Origin: an uncultured Verrucomicrobiales bacterium
GTDB lineage: Bacteria > Verrucomicrobiota > Verrucomicrobiia > Limisphaerales > Palsa-1400
DNA: 34,197 bases
NCBI GenBank assembly: GCA_903898185.1
Contig: CAIUEN010000184.1
Span: 1-34,197, forward strand
Reading direction: 5' to 3'
In this document: positions 6,624 to 14,513 of the stretch, piece after piece
Numbering within the stretch: position 1 is the first letter of the stretch
Layout of the letters: each line of letters starts with the position of its first letter
Position numbers and translations under genes: made by a program
Notes under the pieces: generated by a model
The model's input: the letters and a program-made list of their open reading frames with translations, nothing else
Told to the model about the DNA's origin: nothing
Databases searched by the model: none

Positions 6624-6908
6624 ATGGAAGTGATTGAATGGAAAAGCGGGAATCCGAATACCGGAAAGGCTCTGGAAACACTCACTGTGGCGGAATTGTT
6701 GAAAGAAAGCACCACCGTACAGAAATGGCACGGGAAGGAAGAGCGGGAACAGGTCAAACGATTCCAGAAACTCCAAGAATTTCTGCTGGCGGAACTCGAA
6801 GGTGCCAAAGCCTACAAATCTGGCGGGGTCAAAAAAGACGTATTCATTATCGGCAAGAGCAAAGAGAATACTTGGCTTGGAATCGAAAGCAAGTTGGTCG
6901 AAACCTGA
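6624..6908 (+). CDS. second NuiA-like inhibitor, N-terminally truncated
   Basis: From the ATG at 6624 this frame gives 94 residues that align almost throughout with the inhibitor at 4953-5327. Both contain EVIEWKSGNP, KWHGKEEREQVKRFQ, LEGAKAYKS and end in SKLVET, with scattered conservative changes and a short gap after SGNP. The first copy's roughly 30 leading residues, including the LTFQSETDAE strand, have no counterpart: the upstream frame (from 6513) reads into unrelated sequence. The copy has diverged without acquiring stops, so it may still be expressed. It could be an orphan immunity protein against a different nuclease allele, or a decaying duplicate lacking part of its fold. No nuclease gene precedes it. 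No clear ribosome-binding site was found. Confidence 0.65.
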   Translation: MEVIEWKSGNPNTGKALETLTVAELLKESTTVQKWHGKEEREQVKRFQKLQEFLLAELEGAKAYKSGGVKKDVFIIGKSKENTWLGIESKLVET

Positions 6909-7040
6909 ATGGCCGAGTGCTGACGCGATAGTTAACCGCCAATATTCGTTTGCCTGACGGGCGCGTCTTATACTTCTTAACCCGTTTTATCAGGGTTGAG
7001 TGAACTACCAATTTTCCCACCGGCGATCACAGGCAGTCCT

Positions 7041-7511
7041 CTAGTCTGGCTTTTTCCTAGTTGGTTTTCGATTAAGCTTAGCCAGCCGGGAGTCAGCCAC
7101 CCAGTCTTCAAGATTGCCCAGCCACCCTTTCGTCGATTTCGAGGAATTGTCGCTGAGTTCCACTTCCGCATTTCCTAGAGTATCTTGTTCCCTGTCGCCC
7201 TCTCTGGCTGACTTGTCGTCTTCGTCATCCCAAGGCTTCGCGTCGATAACCCGATTACGCAATATGATGTAGTGTGATTTGCACTCAAATTTGCGGTTTC
7301 CGATAGACGGTTCTAACGAAACGGTTTCCCCGTCAAAGACGAGTTTCCAGCCGGTGCGTGGTGCGAAGGGTGTTACCACTTCTTTCCCACATCCACAGCA
7401 ACAGCGGTGGACCGCCGTTGTAAAGTCGACCGAGACGTAGAGCACACCAGGCTCAATCGTCTCAGGAATGTGGTGAACGAACTTGTGTGCGAGTTTTGTG
7501 TGGACGATCAT
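7041..7511 (-). CDS. DUF6527 protein, zinc-ligand-rich partner of the ubiquitin-like module
   Basis: This 156-residue protein has a compact N-terminal domain of about 90 residues and a charged, disordered-looking tail. The domain starts with a strand-rich stretch (EPGVLYVSVDFTTAVHRCCC). It carries a cysteine cluster at residues 37-41 (C-C-C-G-C-G) and a later C77-x-x-H80, together able to bind zinc. Between them lie GWKLVFDGETVSLEPSIGN and, after C77, SHYIILRN. I recognise this as the DUF6527 type, which I associate with multi-ubiquitin and E1 genes. A role as a ligase-like or carrier protein is plausible but unproven. Its ATG overlaps the stop of the E1 gene by four bases (ATGA), so translation should be coupled. 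It is the last gene of the long minus-strand operon. Confidence 0.75.
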   Translation of the reverse strand: MIVHTKLAHKFVHHIPETIEPGVLYVSVDFTTAVHRCCCGCGKEVVTPFAPRTGWKLVFDGETVSLEPSIGNRKFECKSHYIILRNRVIDAKPWDDEDDKSAREGDREQDTLGNAEVELSDNSSKSTKGWLGNLEDWVADSRLAKLNRKPTRKKPD

Positions 7512-8680
7512 TTGGCGTTGTCCTCGTTCAACAGCATGTTCACGTCGGTTGTGTAGGTGCTATGGAGTTCCCGCTCGAGGTCACGATAGAAGCCCCTGAT
7601 TTTCTTCCATTTGACTATTGCCATGATGGCATTCAGAGCGTTCAAGTCCGCGACTTGAATGTTGGACGAATAGATGTCCTTCTCACCGCCACCCGCGAAG
7701 GAAATCTGTCCCGAGTGAACGTGGTCTCGTTGTCCTGGAATGCTTGCTGTAACCCTCAATATTCCGCCGAGCGTTCCATCCACCAGCTCCAATCCCATTC
7801 CGGTGTCCACAAATGGCACGTTGAGCTCCTCAAGTCGCTTGACCACCAGCCTCTTGCTTTCCCCTCCGTCAATGCAGATGAAGGCGAACGTCACGCCGTC
7901 GAGGAGATTGATGTTTGCTGGGGCAATGGCGACTGAATGAGCCACGATGTTGCGGTGCATTTTGGCGTAGATGCCTTTCAAGTAGTCGACCTTTTTTGGG
8001 GCTACCCGCAATTCTTCCAGCGATGGCGCCCCCGGTGCCCGGAACGCATTGTGTTGAAGGAACTCGTCGCCGTCAAATAGATGAATCTCGCGGGCGGGCG
8101 TTTTCGCGACGAAGTCCAGGACGTAGGATCCTGTGCCCCCAAGCCCGATTATCGCGACCGTTTCGTTCTGCAGCCGAGCTGTTAATTCACCAATTCCGAC
8201 GCGATCAGACGCGGTTTCGATGTAATTAAAAACGCTGGCTTCATCTGCCTCCGGCACGCGAAACGTACGAGCTGTTACCCCCGGCTTGAGAACGCTTGCC
8301 GGTCCCGAAAGGATCGCCACATACGTTGTCATCTTGTGGTAATAGTTGTCGTAACGTCCCGATGGCGGTCTGCTTGAAAAGGCGCACTTTGAGGTACCCA
8401 TTGGAACATTGCCACTTGGGTGCGCAATTTGAGAGATTCGGGTTCCATCCGCGTTGCAAGGGAAGTCTCCGTCGAATCCGCAAACGTGGTCGTCAGGCTG
8501 TCTGGTGATATTGCTGGCCATATTCAGACTGGAAATCAATGTTCCAGTGCGCACCTGGTTTTGGGAGTCCACATAGGGAACATCCCGCATCAGAAGCAAT
8601 CCTCCAACGATTTGCACGAAATACCCTTCCTCGCGGAGTCGTTTGAGGTCGGGACTAAGATTGAACGGTTCCTGTGACAT
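7508..8680 (-). CDS. E2-like (DUF6791)-ThiF/E1 fusion, ubiquitin-like activating enzyme
   Basis: The 390-residue protein has two parts. Residues 1-145 form the DUF6791-type N-terminal domain, with GGLLLMRDVPYVDSQNQV, RTGTLISSLN and MTTYVAILSG; I regard it as related to E2-like folds. Residues 160-360 are a ThiF-type adenylating domain. The nucleotide loop is IIGLGGTGSYVLD (GLGGTGSY at 179-186). The acidic strand end is LFDGDEF (203-207), followed by N211, R214 and K229/K230, and then FICIDGG near 270. This domain should adenylate the C-terminus of the ubiquitin-like protein encoded just upstream. No cysteine follows the adenylation core, so a thioester would have to form elsewhere (C67, C75 or C99 are candidates). 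The start overlaps the multi-ubiquitin gene by 26 bases and has a strong ribosome-binding site inside it. Confidence 0.88.
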   Translation of the reverse strand: MSQEPFNLSPDLKRLREEGYFVQIVGGLLLMRDVPYVDSQNQVRTGTLISSLNMASNITRQPDDHVCGFDGDFPCNADGTRISQIAHPSGNVPMGTSKCAFSSRPPSGRYDNYYHKMTTYVAILSGPASVLKPGVTARTFRVPEADEASVFNYIETASDRVGIGELTARLQNETVAIIGLGGTGSYVLDFVAKTPAREIHLFDGDEFLQHNAFRAPGAPSLEELRVAPKKVDYLKGIYAKMHRNIVAHSVAIAPANINLLDGVTFAFICIDGGESKRLVVKRLEELNVPFVDTGMGLELVDGTLGGILRVTASIPGQRDHVHSGQISFAGGGEKDIYSSNIQVADLNALNAIMAIVKWKKIRGFYRDLERELHSTYTTDVNMLLNEDNAK

Positions 8681-9404
8681 TGAAAATGGTTCCTTCCTTT
8701 TTGACGGTTACTACTCCTCCGGCGCTAAGGGGCCCCGACGACGGCTTCGAAGCGGCATGAGTATAGGTGCAGGAGTAAGTCATGTTCGCTGGACGGGGAC
8801 CAGGAAACGCAAGTTGGACCACTTGTTCGTAGGTCACGTGCTCATCTTCCACGGTTCGCTCGCGGCCGTTGACCGTAATCACGTAATTCGTTTTGGGTTT
8901 CGGGCCGACGATGAAGCGTTCAACTCCGGAAGCCGTCAAATCGACCTGTTCTTCGGTTTCGATTAGCCGGTCCTGGCCACCACGCACCTCCAAAAACACG
9001 GCTTCGCCTTGACCTGGTTTGGCCAATTCGTAAAGCACGGAGCCAGCGATGCTCGGTTTGCCCCACTCGACTTGGTGATTTTTGACGGTCAGCTTGAAGG
9101 TGCGGTCCGTCTGGAATACGATGAACCGTTCGACCTCACGACCTCGCAGATCGAACGTCTCGTCGAGACGAACGTCTTCGAAATCCCCGTTGGGGAGAAT
9201 CGCGAAAAGGCTGAAGTCTCCATCGGGGTCAAGACCAGCACTGGTCAGGATTTGTCGTCCCAACGGCACTGGGTCGGTTACGTGTAGGTTTTTGAAGCTC
9301 AGGTCTCCCTGTGCGATTTGGATTCGGTAATTGCGGGCCGAACGTAAAGCACGTCCAGCGCGCACTGCTTCTCCAACATCTTCGATTTCAATAATATCGG
9401 TCAT
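8655..9404 (-). CDS. multi-ubiquitin domain protein (three ubiquitin-like repeats)
   Basis: The 249-residue protein contains three successive beta-grasp repeats of the prokaryotic multiubiquitin type. They span about residues 25-97 (NYRIQIAQGDLSFKN ... EVERFIVF), 101-167 (RTFKLTVKNHQVEW ... GVERFIVG) and 173-249 (NYVITVNGRERTVEDEHVTY ... GTIFNVTGTVQS). The shared V-E-R-F-I-V closing strand of the first two repeats is diagnostic. I chose the ATG at 9404 (MTDIIEIEDV). The longer reading from 9554 would overlap the upstream helicase by about 100 bases and adds residues without ubiquitin-like character. The protein does not end in Gly-Gly, so processing or an unusual activated C-terminus must be assumed. 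The gene lies 46 bases after the helicase gene, the widest gap in the operon, and overlaps the E1 gene that should activate it. Confidence 0.88.
   Translation of the reverse strand: MTDIIEIEDVGEAVRAGRALRSARNYRIQIAQGDLSFKNLHVTDPVPLGRQILTSAGLDPDGDFSLFAILPNGDFEDVRLDETFDLRGREVERFIVFQTDRTFKLTVKNHQVEWGKPSIAGSVLYELAKPGQGEAVFLEVRGGQDRLIETEEQVDLTASGVERFIVGPKPKTNYVITVNGRERTVEDEHVTYEQVVQLAFPGPRPANMTYSCTYTHAASKPSSGPLSAGGVVTVKKEGTIFNVTGTVQS
8691..8700 (-). promoter_or_regulatory. ribosome-binding site of the E1 gene, inside the multi-ubiquitin gene
   Basis: On the minus strand AAAGGAAGGA ends ten bases before the ATG at 8680. It is a strong Shine-Dalgarno match within the upstream coding sequence and decides the E1 start. 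Confidence 0.7.
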
Positions 9405-9450
9405 AGTTATTAACTTTCTGTTCAGCGGGGTTATTCCCGCTTTCACACGG

Positions 9451-12400
9451 TTAATCGCTACGACTAGGGGCGACCGGTAAAATTTTGTAGAATTTTTTGC
9501 GCAGGGGGCCTGATGGGGTCGGGCCACACACAAAAAAGCCTGGGCACTTGGCACAAGCGTGTGCCGATGGGGCGTAAGGGAAATGCCCGGAGCGTATCGA
9601 CTTCAGGTAATCCAGGAGTTTGTCCTGTCGGTTACTCAGCTTCTTGGGTGATAGGGTGACGGGTTCCACGGTCTCGTCAGCTAGGTAGACCAGCTCCACC
9701 ACCGCGCCTGGAAACGCTCTTTGGACGGCCGTCAAGAATACCGCTGTTCCAATATCATCTTGTTCATCGGAAGGCTTATGCCCAGTCCTGATACTTCGTA
9801 GAATTCGTTTGCCGTTAGAATCGATCAATACGTCGTCGGCCTGAACGATCATCTCGTCTTGACCGACGCTTAGGTTCAGTGAAGTGGGGCTCGCCACGGC
9901 CCGCCCACTTCGGTTTGAGATGAAGAATTGGAGCATTTTCGTCGCCAATGCCCGGTAGTCTGTTTCATACCCGTGGGTGGCCAAGCCTGTTTCCTCAAAC
10001 GCTTTCGTGATTCCTCGGTCCAGGTCTTCCTTTGTGCCTAACAGAATTTCTCCGGCGACGACGCCTTTCACCACGTACCGAACGGCCTCGTGCATTTGCA
10101 TGAACGCTGTTTCCGTTCGCCGTCCACCAACTTCCAGTATATGGGTGTATAAGAAACGACGGGGGCATTTTTCATAAAGAGCCATTTTGTGGCCCTCGAT
10201 GCTTATTTTCCCATCGACTGCTAGCTCGATCCGGTCATCCTCGGAGTCCTTTTGAGCTGGCAGTTGGGGTGTGACCTGTGATTTTGCCAGATGTGATTCA
10301 ATGGCCTTTACGAACGGCGAAATTGGTCGATTCGCTCCATTGGATTTCGTGGTGGGAGCATACAGCATCAATCGGTCTTTGGCCCTCGACAAGGCGACAT
10401 AGAATAGGCATTCCTGCTCCGCCTCATCTCCGGCCCGTAAAGCGTCCTCTACGCTTCCTTCGGCTCCCTCCACCATTCCATCGGGCGGTGGGCAAGCAGG
10501 TTGCCGCGAGGGTTTGGGGATTGTGCCCGCATTAAGCCCTGGCAGATGCACCACTGGAAATTCCAGCCCCTTGGCGCCGTGAATTGTCATCAGGCGAACT
10601 GCGTCGATGCTTTGCGCGCACGCCGGCAACTGACGCAAATCGCGTTCGTCACCCAACCGTACCAGTCTGCGGACCCTGTCCATAAGGCGAACAATTCGGC
10701 GATCACCAGTGGGTTGGGTTTTGACGAAGTTCATCAATTGCCAAATTGCTATCCCCTTCGCTCGATCAGCAACTTGGGTCCCATTTGATACTTTGGTCGC
10801 CATTCGTGTTCTATCGAGGAGAATGCGCGCCAATGTTTCCCAGGGTTTCGAGCATTGGTCGAAATCGCGTAGCGTTCCTGCTAACTTGTCCAAGGCATCT
10901 CTCCCTTGCGGGGTTACGTTATCCAGCTTCCTTTGGCCTTGAAGCCATTGCTCGGCAGATATCTGGTGTTCACGCAGATGTTCCAACACGACCGAGACGT
11001 CTGCGATGGACATCTCGAAATCGGGCAGACAGGCAATTCGTATCAATCCCATCGCTCTTCGGTCCGTAAGCAGGTTCAGGAAGGCGAAAAGGTCCTTTAC
11101 CTCAGGACGCTCAAAGAGACTCCCGAGGAACAGCACCGGCACGCCCAATCCTTCAAGGTCGTGGGCGATTTCCGACAACTTTTCATTCCCGGTGCATAGC
11201 ACGGCTTGGTCGCGGTATTTGTAACCGGCCAGGTACATGTCCTTGATCGATTCCGCGAGTATTTCCGATTGCTGATCCGCGCTCGCGAAGGTTCGAAATA
11301 GCGGGCGGTGACCACTTGGTCCCCGGGAGGCCTCTAATGAGCTGTCTTCGTCTCCGACCTTCATTCCCACAGCGAAGGACGAAAAAGTTCTCACGATTTC
11401 ATCAACAGAACGATAATTAAGCTTCAACCTCCCACGCTCGCCACCTGTGAAATCAGTGCGTCCAAACCGGTTAATGTTGTATGACGACGCGCCACGGAAT
11501 CGGTAAATCGACTGTTGAATGTTTCCAACCACCCAGATGTTGTTGTTTTCCGAGTGGAGGGCTTTCAGCAGGCGCACACTGCTCCGGTTGACGTCTTGGT
11601 ACTCGTCGACCAGAACGTGGTCATATTTCGTTTGCAGGTGTGCTCGCACCTCGGTGTTCCCTTCGAGGAGCAGAACTGGGAGAAGCACCAAGTCTCCGAA
11701 ATCGACGCACTCCTTTTTTCGTTTGAGTGCTTCGTAGATGGCATAGACCTTGGCGACTTCGCAGGCCCGTTGCGCGCATTCGACTTGCTCTTCCGAGACT
11801 GCGCTCTTGAGCATTTGTTCGGCGAGTTCGGCGTATCGTTTCGCATCGACAACTTCGTCTTTCGCGCGGGAGATTCCCGCAAGAATGTTCACGATGTTGT
11901 TGGTGGGGTCGTGAATGTTCCGGTAGTGACGCAGGTCAAGCCTGGCGAATTCCTCCTCCAGCATCTCGACTGCCTCAGTGCGCTCGAGCAAACGTGGTTC
12001 CTTCGGCAACCCTAGATCCGTGTGGAATCGCCGGATTATGTCTAAGCCAAAGCTGTGGAAGGTGCCAATCCACATCGCGCTCGCTTCTTGTTTCCGCTTT
12101 CTCGCGATTCGTTCTGCCATCTCGCCGGTGGCCTTGTTAGAGAACGTCAAAACCAGAATACGGCGGGGGTCAACGCCATCGTTGAGTAATTTTTCGACTC
12201 TCGCCGTTAAAGTTTTTGTCTTGCCGGTACCGGGGCCTGCTTCGAGCAGATATGCCTCTCCGGAGTATTCCACGGCTTCGGTTTGAAGTGAATTCAGCGG
12301 GCGGTCAGGCTTCAACTCAGCTTCTTTTTCATCTTCGGCTGGAGGCAGTAGGAGCGCATCCAGTAGCTGTTGTGCTACCACATCAAACGGGACTACCAGT

Positions 12401-12888
12401 TTGCTCGCGATATCCGAAGCTGTCATCCCTTGTTCCACATGCAAATGCCAAGCAACTGTTCTCGGCAACAGGAATTCGCGTGCAAAGAGATCCATCTGGA
12501 CCTCGCGTCGCTGGCGTTGGCTGTAATCGACCACCCGATCCATGCCGATGGGTGATGGCTCCGAAGCTCGGGCTGGGTCGATTTCCCATATGGGCTCGCT
12601 CCCCGTGTCATCCCCCAGTGATGCGTGGCCGAGCTCGTGTGCCACCAGAAATGCACGTTCGAACTCACTGCCAGCGTCTTCGTGGAGGATTAGCCTGTCT
12701 TCGGGTTTAAAGGTCGCGCGACTGCCATTGAGCGTTGACGCTCCTTTTAACACGACTTCAACGTCGATTTCCTGTCGTTTTGCTTCTGCCAGAGCGAACT
12801 CGTACGGCTTCCACGGATCCGCCCCCCTGGCAACGGCCTCACAGTGAAGTTTGCTGGCGGTTTGCCGAGCGAGTTCAATCGCATCCAT
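9451..12888 (-). CDS. ImmA/IrrE metallopeptidase-UvrD helicase-nuclease-like fusion
   Basis: This 1145-residue fusion opens with an ImmA/IrrE-type peptidase domain. H84-E-L-G-H88 is the zinc motif, and an acidic ligand follows in REVQMDLFAREFLLP (about 128-142). Residues 195-800 are a UvrD/Rep superfamily 1 helicase: Walker A GPGTGKT at 218-224, TFSNKATGEMAERI, DEYQD at 428-432, MTIHGAKGLEFPVVH and YVALSRAKDRLML. The C-terminal 250 residues resemble the AddB/Cas4-like nuclease domain: YEKCPRRFLY and a closing C-x-x-C-x(5)-C cluster (CAKCPGFFVC) could hold an iron-sulphur cluster. The usual D-x-K catalytic strand appears as ILRSIRTG, so nuclease activity is doubtful. ImmA/IrrE proteins cleave HTH repressors; the gene directly upstream encodes an HTH protein, one base away. 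Helicase function is secure; substrate and role are inferred. Confidence 0.9.
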   Translation of the reverse strand: MDAIELARQTASKLHCEAVARGADPWKPYEFALAEAKRQEIDVEVVLKGASTLNGSRATFKPEDRLILHEDAGSEFERAFLVAHELGHASLGDDTGSEPIWEIDPARASEPSPIGMDRVVDYSQRQRREVQMDLFAREFLLPRTVAWHLHVEQGMTASDIASKLVVPFDVVAQQLLDALLLPPAEDEKEAELKPDRPLNSLQTEAVEYSGEAYLLEAGPGTGKTKTLTARVEKLLNDGVDPRRILVLTFSNKATGEMAERIARKRKQEASAMWIGTFHSFGLDIIRRFHTDLGLPKEPRLLERTEAVEMLEEEFARLDLRHYRNIHDPTNNIVNILAGISRAKDEVVDAKRYAELAEQMLKSAVSEEQVECAQRACEVAKVYAIYEALKRKKECVDFGDLVLLPVLLLEGNTEVRAHLQTKYDHVLVDEYQDVNRSSVRLLKALHSENNNIWVVGNIQQSIYRFRGASSYNINRFGRTDFTGGERGRLKLNYRSVDEIVRTFSSFAVGMKVGDEDSSLEASRGPSGHRPLFRTFASADQQSEILAESIKDMYLAGYKYRDQAVLCTGNEKLSEIAHDLEGLGVPVLFLGSLFERPEVKDLFAFLNLLTDRRAMGLIRIACLPDFEMSIADVSVVLEHLREHQISAEQWLQGQRKLDNVTPQGRDALDKLAGTLRDFDQCSKPWETLARILLDRTRMATKVSNGTQVADRAKGIAIWQLMNFVKTQPTGDRRIVRLMDRVRRLVRLGDERDLRQLPACAQSIDAVRLMTIHGAKGLEFPVVHLPGLNAGTIPKPSRQPACPPPDGMVEGAEGSVEDALRAGDEAEQECLFYVALSRAKDRLMLYAPTTKSNGANRPISPFVKAIESHLAKSQVTPQLPAQKDSEDDRIELAVDGKISIEGHKMALYEKCPRRFLYTHILEVGGRRTETAFMQMHEAVRYVVKGVVAGEILLGTKEDLDRGITKAFEETGLATHGYETDYRALATKMLQFFISNRSGRAVASPTSLNLSVGQDEMIVQADDVLIDSNGKRILRSIRTGHKPSDEQDDIGTAVFLTAVQRAFPGAVVELVYLADETVEPVTLSPKKLSNRQDKLLDYLKSIRSGHFPYAPSAHACAKCPGFFVCGPTPSGPLRKKFYKILPVAPSRSD

Positions 12889-12889
12889 A

Positions 12890-13468
12890 TCATTCCCTCG
12901 ACATCAATTTGGCTCGCTGATCTTCTGGGATTCGGGCTTCGATCAAGAGCTGTTCAAAGCTCACTGGCTCGCTTTCTTGTGGTTTTCCGTCTGCCTTGTA
13001 GCTTACCGCAACCGTGCCACTCGGGGACGCGCTTAAATACTCCCGCAGAACGTCGATCTTGGTGTGTAACGCGGTCGCCAACCGGGCAAGAAACGGTTGA
13101 GGCACAGAACTTTCGATCACCTTGTGATCTCGGAATGCGCTCAAGATGCCCCTTGTGATTCCAAGCGCACTGGCGATCTCACGGAGCGCAGAGGTCGTCA
13201 GCGACGCAAAAGGGTTTACTCGAGCGGGCTTCATGGCTTTTTGATACTGGTTCCACGCACCCTTAATCAGTTCCTTATCGTGGTCAGACAGGGGACCCGA
13301 GTATTCCGTCTGGGGTTTGGACAATTCCTGCCAGAGGTCCTTCAAATCACTCGCTAGATCAGGGTAGTTCTTGCAGTAATCCGCGAGCGTTTCAGCGTTT
13401 AGTGTCGCCTCTACTGCAAACGCATCTAGTACGTCTTCCCGCGAAGGATTGGACATGTTCTCTTTCAT
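12890..13468 (-). CDS. helix-turn-helix protein, candidate repressor cleaved by the ImmA domain
   Basis: This is a 192-residue protein. The N-terminal 60 residues are helical and acidic. The middle (about 90-150) contains SALREIASALGITRGILSAF and then VPQPFLARLATALHTKIDVL. This is the layout of Xre-type HTH domains: a recognition helix after LGI, then P-x-x-x-L-x-x-L-A-x-x-L. The C-terminal part ends in SFEQLLIEARIPEDQRAKLM. It starts with ATGA overlapping the sigma-like gene's stop and ends one base before the ImmA/IrrE fusion. Xre repressor genes paired with ImmA/IrrE peptidases are a known regulatory unit (ImmR-ImmA in ICEBs1; DdrO-IrrE in Deinococcus). Here the sigma-like protein is also adjacent, so this protein could instead or also act on that factor. 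DNA binding is likely; the target is unknown. Confidence 0.7.
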   Translation of the reverse strand: MKENMSNPSREDVLDAFAVEATLNAETLADYCKNYPDLASDLKDLWQELSKPQTEYSGPLSDHDKELIKGAWNQYQKAMKPARVNPFASLTTSALREIASALGITRGILSAFRDHKVIESSVPQPFLARLATALHTKIDVLREYLSASPSGTVAVSYKADGKPQESEPVSFEQLLIEARIPEDQRAKLMSRE

Positions 13469-14301
13469 AGTGGTTTGTTCCCCGTCAACTTTTCTTTGAG
13501 CGCTTGGAAGGCTTGATCTCGGTGTGACCGAATTGTCTTTTCCGACTTCCCAAGCGCTTTTGCAATCGTCACGGCATTCGGATCCTGTGAATCAATCGGA
13601 ATACCATTCAGCCACATTTCGATTATCTTTTTTTGGTTGTCCGGTAATGTGTTAATCGCCCCAGGCAACTGAGACCGGTAATATTCGTTGTCGATTTTTG
13701 CAGGATCGAACGGATCGACGCTCCCGCATGCTTCTTCCACCTCCGCCGATATTTCGCCGTTTCCGCCCTCGTTTTCGAGCGGTACGGATTGATTCTCCTC
13801 CTTCCAGGCTTTTTCACTGGCTGTTAACCGTAGTCGCCTCAGAGCCATGTTGAATTTGATCTCGAAGAAGTCCAGTTTCTCATCGTATTCAGATTCGTCT
13901 TTTGCCACCAACTCGGCAAAGCGACCAAAAACAGAGTCCCGAATTTGTTCATCTGTCAGGAAGACTCCTTCCCCACCGTAGTTCTCGTTGGCTGGCAGAT
14001 TGCGGAGAACACGCTCCATCAACATCGCGTGGAGCTTTTCCCTGTGCTCGATTGAAGCAGTCCCTTTGTTGTTGCGCACCAAATAGAGCAGACATTCGCT
14101 TGGAACATAATTGAGATCCTTCGTGTCCACGATGGCACAAACCTCCAAAACCTGCTGAGATTCAAGAGCCAAGAGCTGGACGATTTTCGCCTCGATTTTC
14201 TTGTCCCTGAGGTAGGTTTGGCTCTGAGGGTTCTTTTTCCTCAGAGGTCGTGCTTTCAGCGTGTTTTTCCCGTCCGCGACATTTCCGGCGTGTGTGCTCA
14301 T
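13465..14301 (-). CDS. RNA polymerase sigma-factor-like protein
   Basis: The 278-residue protein has a basic N-terminus and an acidic, flexible centre. Its C-terminal HTH is of sigma-70 region 4 type (about 215-272): INTLPDNQKKIIEMWLNGIP, then VTIAKALGKSEKTIRSHRDQ, then ALKEKL. The rule P-x-x-x-x-x-I ... I-A-x-x-L-G-x-S-x-x-T-I-x-x-x-x-x-x-A matches ECF-like factors. A convincing region 2 is not visible, although FFEIKFNMALRRLRL (about 145-160) could be a remnant, so it may be a divergent factor or a regulator that only contacts the -35 element. It overlaps both neighbours by four bases. This position, between the BREX genes and the ubiquitin-like genes, suggests a role in switching the downstream module. 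It could also be a non-sigma LuxR-like HTH. Confidence 0.7.
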   Translation of the reverse strand: MSTHAGNVADGKNTLKARPLRKKNPQSQTYLRDKKIEAKIVQLLALESQQVLEVCAIVDTKDLNYVPSECLLYLVRNNKGTASIEHREKLHAMLMERVLRNLPANENYGGEGVFLTDEQIRDSVFGRFAELVAKDESEYDEKLDFFEIKFNMALRRLRLTASEKAWKEENQSVPLENEGGNGEISAEVEEACGSVDPFDPAKIDNEYYRSQLPGAINTLPDNQKKIIEMWLNGIPIDSQDPNAVTIAKALGKSEKTIRSHRDQAFQALKEKLTGNKPL

Positions 14302-14492
14302 ATGCTGTTGATGTTCATCCTCCGGACATCGTTGAATTTAAACTCCCGTCCTCGAAGTTCTGCCTGCTGAAACAAAGAGCAGGGAATCTCGGCAAAGGCC
14401 CGCTTACCGACGAAGTTTTCGACATCGCAGGTTGCCATAATCGTTTCGCCTTCAATTAGTTCAATCATCGGCTGTGAATTTGGCTGGTCCAT
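14298..14492 (-). CDS. small protein of unknown function
   Basis: A 64-residue protein (MDQPNSQPMIELIEGETIMA ... REFKFNDVRRMNINSI) occupies the space between the BrxL variant (21 bases upstream) and the sigma-like gene, whose ATG it overlaps by four bases. This packing on both sides is the main evidence that it is translated. It has a polar start, a mixed strand and helix core with two cysteines, and no membrane segment. I recognise no family. It could be a small regulator or anti-sigma-like partner of the next gene; that is speculation from position. Confidence 0.55.
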   Translation of the reverse strand: MDQPNSQPMIELIEGETIMATCDVENFVGKRAFAEIPCSLFQQAELRGREFKFNDVRRMNINSI

Positions 14493-14513
14493 GGCGTCAG
14501 CAACCGTCTGCTG

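Noticed and set aside
6979-6997. AACCC ... GGGTT hairpin between the converging second inhibitor and DUF6527 genes
   Set aside because: A five-base-pair stem with a nine-base loop and no T-run is too weak to call a terminator.
7508-8680. ThiF domain as a thiamine or molybdopterin biosynthesis enzyme
   Set aside because: The N-terminal DUF6791 domain and the adjacent multi-ubiquitin and DUF6527 genes point to a ubiquitin-like conjugation system.
9405-9554. 50-residue N-terminal extension of the multi-ubiquitin protein
   Set aside because: It would overlap the helicase gene by about 100 bases and encodes residues unlike the ubiquitin-like repeats; the ATG at 9404 is preferred.
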